Source: Paenibacillus cellulosilyticus
GTDB taxonomy: Bacteria > Bacillota > Bacilli > Paenibacillales > Paenibacillaceae
NCBI RefSeq assembly: GCF_003182255.1
Contig: NZ_QGTQ01000013.1
Location: 101,632-165,631 of the forward strand
Length of the DNA stretch: 64,000 nt
Direction of reading: 5' to 3'
Below the pieces are notes generated by a model. The model had not been told where the DNA came from, did not search any database, and saw nothing but the letters and a program-made list of their open reading frames with translations. The translations under genes were made by a program, and so were the position numbers. Each line of letters begins with the position of its first letter. Positions within the stretch are counted from its first letter, which is position 1. Below are positions 59,255-64,000 of the stretch, piece by piece.

Positions 59255-60160
59255 CTATATTTTCTTCAATTCGTGAAGCCATAGTTCTGGCGGTCTGCTT
59301 AAACGACTTTCCGGCCTATAGTATCGTTGTACAATGTGGTGCAAGGACCTCGTCTTAAAGCCGAGACGTTCGTAAAGCTTCTGCGCTGGATTGCCTTTGA
59401 CAACCCACAGTTCTACCGTTGATTCACCTCGGCGCATGATCTCGTTAACGAGGAACGACACCATTGCACCGCCATAACCTCTAGCTTGCCGATCTGGCCG
59501 CACCGCCACATGACGAATATCCGGGCCATCAATGACACCTACTGCCACGATCTCGCCGTCTGACAGCATCACAAACCGATTATTGCGATCCTCTGCGAAG
59601 CTGATACGTTCCCACTCTTCAGGCTCGTAATAAAAAGTTGGCATGATGCCCACGCACTCCCGCATGAGATAGAAAGCAAACTCGCTTACATAGTGGCAAG
59701 TGAGGTAATCCTCATCTTCATATTGTCGAATCGTAAACGAGGACCCTGGCAATGGCTCTCCTTCACGCTCCATTAGATAAGAGGAATGAACCACATAATA
59801 GCCATGCTTGTACAGAAATTGCAGCGTGTCGGAATCGCCATCGATACATAGGCCAGAAGAACGTTCGACTGCTTCACTGCTCGCCAACAGTTGATGCGCT
59901 TTCTCCATCAGCCTCGTGCCGATGCCTGTTCTTCTGTAGGGTGGACTGACGTAAACCGTTGTGCCCGTCCCTCGTTTGAGTCCGCTCAACGACAGGAATC
60001 CCGCCATTACGCCTCCATAACGAGCAACATGCAAGCCTTCTGGGTAGTTCCGTTCATTTTGTTCAAAAATATCGCGGAAGTGTTTATCCTCTCGCAGCAT
60101 TTCATGAGCAGCCGCTCTATCACGTTCAGGGTTGTAAGCTTCAATCAACAGATTGTCCAT
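59255..60160 (-). CDS. GNAT-family N-acetyltransferase
   Basis: 301 residues from ATG 60160 (AAAGGGAA seven bases ahead; the longer frame to 60256 lacks a site). Two GNAT-like halves can be seen. The first has VYVSPPYRRTGIGTRLMEKA (about 74-93, the acetyl-CoA pyrophosphate loop R/Q-x-x-G-x-G/A). The second has VAVRPDRQARGYGGAMVSFL (about 228-247) and GNPAQKLYERLGFKTRSLHH near the C-terminus. It transfers an acetyl group from acetyl-CoA to an unknown amine. It lies about 110 bases behind the GH127 gene on the same strand and may be cotranscribed. Confidence 0.85.
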   Translation of the reverse strand: MDNLLIEAYNPERDRAAAHEMLREDKHFRDIFEQNERNYPEGLHVARYGGVMAGFLSLSGLKRGTGTTVYVSPPYRRTGIGTRLMEKAHQLLASSEAVERSSGLCIDGDSDTLQFLYKHGYYVVHSSYLMEREGEPLPGSSFTIRQYEDEDYLTCHYVSEFAFYLMRECVGIMPTFYYEPEEWERISFAEDRNNRFVMLSDGEIVAVGVIDGPDIRHVAVRPDRQARGYGGAMVSFLVNEIMRRGESTVELWVVKGNPAQKLYERLGFKTRSLHHIVQRYYRPESRLSRPPELWLHELKKI

Positions 60161-60270
60161 TGATAGGTTCCCTTTCGATTGGATTAGACATGACAAGAAG
60201 CAATAGATTACCATAAACAAACAGAGGCGAACACCCTCTATCAGGGCGTTCGCCATCTAATTGTATAGAA

Positions 60271-62574
60271 CTAGGATTTGCTCAACTCATCATGCAGTGC
60301 ACGGTCGATCATGCGGATGCCGAATACGCCGCCGACGATACCGCCGTTCGCCGATACGAACTTCACTTCCACTTGCTCAGCGCCGCTGATCAGCTCGCTA
60401 GGGATATCGTAAAGAACGTCGAACAGCTTCTCGCGATGCTCAGCTTCGAGACGCTGACGTCCAATCGCTTGGCCGTTTACGAGGATGTCGAACTCGCGCT
60501 CCACGCGTCCATTTTCCCGATGAACCGCACCGTCGCTGCCGAAGTAAGTCACTTGCAGCGCATGTGTCTTGTCAGCCTGTACCTTCATCCGGTAGCTGAA
60601 GAAGCCGTCCGGCTCAGCCACGCGATAGCCTTCATGGGCATGCGCGGAGTAGCCAGAATCCGAATGGTGTGACTGACCGTTGTGCTCAACCTCGGACTGC
60701 TGCTCATGCGGCTTCACAACGTCGATCGTGATGGCATGCAGGTATTCGCGCTCCGCCTTCTCTTCATCAACATAGTTGACGTACTGCTCTTTGTTCATCA
60801 ATGTCCAGTAGATCGTGTAACGCTGATGATGCAGCTGGAAGAATGGAATGAGCGTAATGCGCTGCTCGCCTGGTTCGCCCACTGGATCGGTGATGAACGT
60901 CAATGGAGTGCCTTCAACCGGCTTGATCCACGACTTCAGGTCTGTCTCGTCCGTCACAAGAACGGGAACTTGAATGATTGGATGATGGTGCAGCTTCAGG
61001 TGGTTATCGATAATATCGCACTCTGGGAAATTCTCTGTGCCAAGCGCACCTGCCAGAACGATCGGGCCGTACATGAAGCCAACTTTCTTCTCGTCGTCCT
61101 TCGCACGATGGACATGCAGATCCATCGGCAGCGTCACTTCGATCGAATCGCCCGTGTTCCAGCTGCGGTCGATTTCAAGATAACCGTTCGTCGAACTGGA
61201 GAATGTGTCCGTGCCGTTGACGACAGCCGTCACTGCACCTGCTACCCAGTAAGGGACGCGAATGCGGAGCTTGAAGCTTGCATTGTCTGCTTGCTCGATA
61301 ACGACTTTCGTTGAGTTTGTCGTAGGGAATTCCGTATGCTGCTTGATGACCACATTGCGATCTTCCAGCACCGCTCTGGAACCGATGAACAGATTGACGT
61401 ATACCGCTTCTTTATCCGAGTAATAAATATCGCGCGGATAAAGCGCTGGATTCTCCATGCCCGTACCTGTGCAGCACCAGAACGAATGGTCATGCGTGCC
61501 GTACACTTTGAAATGGCCCGGCTCAGTAGAGATGAAGTACATTTTCGCACCTGTCTCAGGATCTTGCGATGCGAGAATATGGTTGTAGAGCGCGCGCTCG
61601 TAGAAATCCATATATTCGGCTTTCGGCGTCCAACGGAACAGAAGGCGCGTCAGCTTCAGCATGTTGTACGTGTTGCACGTCTCCGCTGTCTCTACGCCAA
61701 GCTTCTCGGTGTTCTTCGCACGGAAATGTTCGAAAATACTGTTACCGCCGATAATGTACGAGCGGTTGTTCGTGACTTCATCCCAGAAATACTCCGCCAT
61801 TCTCCGGTATTTCTCTTCGCCTGTAATGTCATACAGCTTCGCTGCGCCGATGACTTTAGGGATTTGCGTATTGGCATGCTTACCTTCCAGCTCGTCGACA
61901 CCGTTGGAGAGCGGCTCAAGAATCGCTTCATGGCAGAAACGGATGGCCAAATCGAGATAGTCTTTGTTGCCCGTAATGGTATAAAGGTCGGCCATCGCTT
62001 CATTCATGCCGCCATGCTCGCAGATGAGCATGCGTTGGAACAGCTCGTCCGACAGATTGTCGGAACCCCTCTTGGCCCAATCCGACAGCTTCACAACAAC
62101 TTGCAGCGCCTTCTCATTACCCGTCAGCTTGTAGGCATCGATCAGACCTGCGTAAATCTTGTGAATGCTGTACCATGGAACCCATGAACCGCCCAGACCA
62201 AAGTTATGAACCTCGAAGTCCCCATTGCCGAAGAACACATTATCGAAGCACTGCCTTGGGAAGCCGCTTACATAACCGTCCGGATCATGCGACTGCACGT
62301 GAGCCAGCTCATCAACCGTGTAGTTCAGCTTAGCGAGAATCACTTCATCGCCCGTTACCGCATACATCGCAGCAGCTGCCGACAGGAAGTGTCCAACGGA
62401 GTGGCCCGCGATTGCTGTCGACTCCCAGCCGCCGTAACGTTCATTTTTCGGTTGAAGGCCAGCAGCCTCGTAGCAAGGCGCCATGAGACGATCCACATCA
62501 TGCGTGATCAAGTAGCTCTTGCCCATTTCTTGCGATGCTTGGAATATACCATCAAGGAGTGTTGTTCTCGTCAT
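60271..62574 (-). CDS. GH127-family glycosidase (beta-L-arabinofuranosidase type)
   Basis: 767 residues, cytoplasmic (no signal peptide). The (alpha/alpha)6 barrel motifs of the former DUF1680 family are present: GHSVGHFLSAAAAMYA (about 57-72), GLGGSWVPWYSIHKIYAGL (about 126-144) and LICEHGGMNEAMADLY. The zinc and nucleophile residues of the family are seen in AETCNTYNMLKL (Glu and Cys, about 315) and HSFWCCTGTGMENPA (Cys pair, about 366). It releases L-arabinofuranose from plant cell-wall oligosaccharides taken up by the cell. It is divergent from an AraC-type regulator gene. Confidence 0.92.
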   Translation of the reverse strand: MTRTTLLDGIFQASQEMGKSYLITHDVDRLMAPCYEAAGLQPKNERYGGWESTAIAGHSVGHFLSAAAAMYAVTGDEVILAKLNYTVDELAHVQSHDPDGYVSGFPRQCFDNVFFGNGDFEVHNFGLGGSWVPWYSIHKIYAGLIDAYKLTGNEKALQVVVKLSDWAKRGSDNLSDELFQRMLICEHGGMNEAMADLYTITGNKDYLDLAIRFCHEAILEPLSNGVDELEGKHANTQIPKVIGAAKLYDITGEEKYRRMAEYFWDEVTNNRSYIIGGNSIFEHFRAKNTEKLGVETAETCNTYNMLKLTRLLFRWTPKAEYMDFYERALYNHILASQDPETGAKMYFISTEPGHFKVYGTHDHSFWCCTGTGMENPALYPRDIYYSDKEAVYVNLFIGSRAVLEDRNVVIKQHTEFPTTNSTKVVIEQADNASFKLRIRVPYWVAGAVTAVVNGTDTFSSSTNGYLEIDRSWNTGDSIEVTLPMDLHVHRAKDDEKKVGFMYGPIVLAGALGTENFPECDIIDNHLKLHHHPIIQVPVLVTDETDLKSWIKPVEGTPLTFITDPVGEPGEQRITLIPFFQLHHQRYTIYWTLMNKEQYVNYVDEEKAEREYLHAITIDVVKPHEQQSEVEHNGQSHHSDSGYSAHAHEGYRVAEPDGFFSYRMKVQADKTHALQVTYFGSDGAVHRENGRVEREFDILVNGQAIGRQRLEAEHREKLFDVLYDIPSELISGAEQVEVKFVSANGGIVGGVFGIRMIDRALHDELSKS

Positions 62575-62705
62575 GTCTATATCGCTCCAATATATACGAT
62601 TTGATTATTTACGAGTATAAGTTTATCCTTTAGTCTAGCGATATTCTACGAATGAACCAAACGATTTCTTATAATATTTCACACAACTGCGCAGGTGATT
62701 TATCG

Positions 62706-63557
62706 ATGAGCAAAATCCTATTCGAGCTCCCTCCTCTACCTTATTACATAACAATTGGACGCAACGAATACATAAAAGGCGAACAGCATCCGAATCGGCG
62801 GAACCTTGGCATTTTCGACTGGATATTCGTTGTGAAAGGGACGCTATATATCGGGGAAGATGAGTCGCAATGGGAGGTCGGGCCCGGACAATCGCTGCTG
62901 CTGCTCCCGGATCGCTACCACTATTCAACCGCACCTTGCGATGAAGAGATGGTGTTTTATTGGATTCATTTTGTATATGAAGGGAAGTTTAGCTCGTATC
63001 GTGACGCGGATTATTCCATGATGATCCGGCATGCGTGGGCGAATCCTTATAAGCTGAGAGTGCCGCAGTATACGGCGCCGCGGCAGTTCGCGCGCATCGA
63101 GCGGCTGCTGGAGCAAATGCTTGCTTACACGGAGACGACCGGCTCGTCCGCCTATTGGCGGGAGCAGCAGCATTTTATGGACCTGATTCATCTATTAGAA
63201 GAGGATGACACGGGAGATAGCACGACCAACGCGGTCATGCGGCTGGCGGAGCGGACGGAGGCTTATCTTCGCACGAATTATCAGAAGGAACTGTCGAATG
63301 AGACGCTGGCGGAGGCGCTGCATTTTCACCCGAATTATGTAGTGCGCTGCATGAAGGAAATCTACCAATGTACGCCGATGGAGTATCTGATGCGCTACCG
63401 GCTCGAACAGGCCAAGCTGCTGCTGCTCAAGACCGAGTGGTCCGTCGCGCATGTTGCTGAGTACGTGGGGTTCAACTATGTGCCCTATTTCTCGAGCTGC
63501 TTCAAGCGACATACGACGATGAGCCCGCTCGCTTGGCGGAAGCTGCATGCGAAATAA
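62706..63557 (+). CDS. AraC-family regulator divergent from the GH127 gene
   Basis: 283 residues from ATG 62706 (CAGGTGA about nine bases ahead). The N-terminal cupin (about 20-110: FDWIFVVKGTLYIGEDESQW, GPGQSLLLLPDRYHYS) binds an inducer, probably a sugar. The C-terminal HTH pair (about 185-283: NETLAEALHFHPNYVVRCMK, WSVAHVAEYVGFNYVPYFSS) binds DNA. It probably switches the GH127 gene across the 131-bp shared upstream region. The ATG at 62652 in frame is less likely because it has no ribosome site. Confidence 0.9.
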   Translation: MSKILFELPPLPYYITIGRNEYIKGEQHPNRRNLGIFDWIFVVKGTLYIGEDESQWEVGPGQSLLLLPDRYHYSTAPCDEEMVFYWIHFVYEGKFSSYRDADYSMMIRHAWANPYKLRVPQYTAPRQFARIERLLEQMLAYTETTGSSAYWREQQHFMDLIHLLEEDDTGDSTTNAVMRLAERTEAYLRTNYQKELSNETLAEALHFHPNYVVRCMKEIYQCTPMEYLMRYRLEQAKLLLLKTEWSVAHVAEYVGFNYVPYFSSCFKRHTTMSPLAWRKLHAK

Positions 63558-63647
63558 ATGATTGGGGAAACCTCTTGTTGGTGGACAGCTAGAGCGCAAG
63601 AGCCTCGTTTGCGGCTGGTTCTACGTTAAACTACTTCTGGATTCGCG

Positions 63648-63833
63648 GCTAACGGTTGCCAGCGTGGCTATTGCGGTTGTTTCGCTCCAGTTTGCCGGGT
63701 AACGGTTGTCAGGATCGCTATTGCGGCGAAATGAGAGGTTTTTGCCTAGTAAATATGTAGATAAGCCCTGTGGCAACCACTAGATTCCTGAAACAGACGA
63801 TTGAGGCGAAATAAGCTCCACCGCAACCGTCCC
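63648..63833. repeat. Four-site repeat element, copy 6 (ACGGTTG subtype)
   Basis: Forward units start at 63649 and 63699; inverted units end near 63783 and 63833 (185 bp). The unit reads (C/G)TAACGGTTG, about six bases, then GGCTATTG. The rest of 63558-64000 contains no gene. Confidence 0.82.
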
Positions 63834-64000
63834 TCGTATTTAAGGGTTTCTCTCACGAATGCTCAACCATTCGCAGGATTTCAACTATTAAGATGTCGGA
63901 TGAAGCGATGGAATTAGGGCTGACAGTTGTTGATGACACAGTCGGGGTATGCAGGAACAGAAGTTGCGTTGATGCGCACTTCTCTTTAAGTTCTACTGCA

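Overview
The window looks like a chromosome segment of a Paenibacillus-type endospore-forming Firmicute. I infer this from strong AAGGAGG-type ribosome sites with frequent TTG/GTG starts, T-tailed hairpin terminators, Lpl-type sugar ABC transporters, YesM/YesN-type two-component systems, SLH surface proteins, a SleB-type cortex hydrolase domain and a Bacillus-type Fnr with a C-terminal cysteine cluster. No rRNA, tRNA, CRISPR array or intact transposase gene was seen.

Layout. 1-2830: a carbohydrate ABC operon (lipoprotein, two permeases, the second running off the left edge) with a catabolite-type operator overlapping its promoter. 3377-5862: an SLH-GH18 glycosidase and a UvrA-like fragment. 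6056-10911: a YesN/YesM two-component system cotranscribed with a solute-binding lipoprotein. 11272-12780: an ECF sigma factor and a membrane partner. 12861-14898: a kinase-like and a creatininase-like gene bracketed by a perfect 28-bp inverted repeat. 14925-20829: a respiratory/oxygen cluster (ba3-type oxidase with a 57-aa third subunit, hemerythrin, DoxX, CuA-like lipoprotein, Fnr) with four Fnr-type boxes, two of them exactly 41.5 bp from a predicted start site next to a good -10. 21859-27430: a catabolic operon (class-III aminotransferase, double class-II aldolase, MFS, FGGY kinase). 27635-32255: a chemoreceptor and a multidomain AA10 polysaccharide monooxygenase. 32373-34720: a DHA2 exporter and its TetR regulator. 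34812-37610: small unassigned proteins. 39396-48846: a sugar-sensing and uptake block with a membrane-anchored binding-protein sensor, LytS/YesM kinase, YesN regulator, XylF-like lipoprotein, and a separate ChvE-MmsA-MmsB transporter. 49239-53172: a TetX-like monooxygenase with its TetR regulator and a DrrAB-type exporter. 53700-57351: assimilatory sulfite reductase cysJI. 57815-63557: cell-wall hydrolase, acetyltransferase, and a GH127 glycosidase divergent from an AraC regulator.

The most unusual structure is a dispersed intergenic repeat family present six times (17661, 17949, 37827, 38844, 53436, 63649). Every copy is 184-185 bp long and carries two forward and two inverted copies of a ~24-bp unit (TAACGG, about nine variable bases, then CTATT/CTTATT) spaced 49-50 bp apart. 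Spacing is conserved even where sequence is not. Two copies flank a gene (38142-38795) for a small protein with a PD-(D/E)XK nuclease-like motif and a C-terminal winged helix, which resembles the way REP repeats flank RAYT genes but with a different enzyme. Other notable points are a TA-flanked 160-bp MITE that landed in a stop codon and changed it from TAA to TAG, and three genes whose conserved frames appear to start without a canonical start codon.
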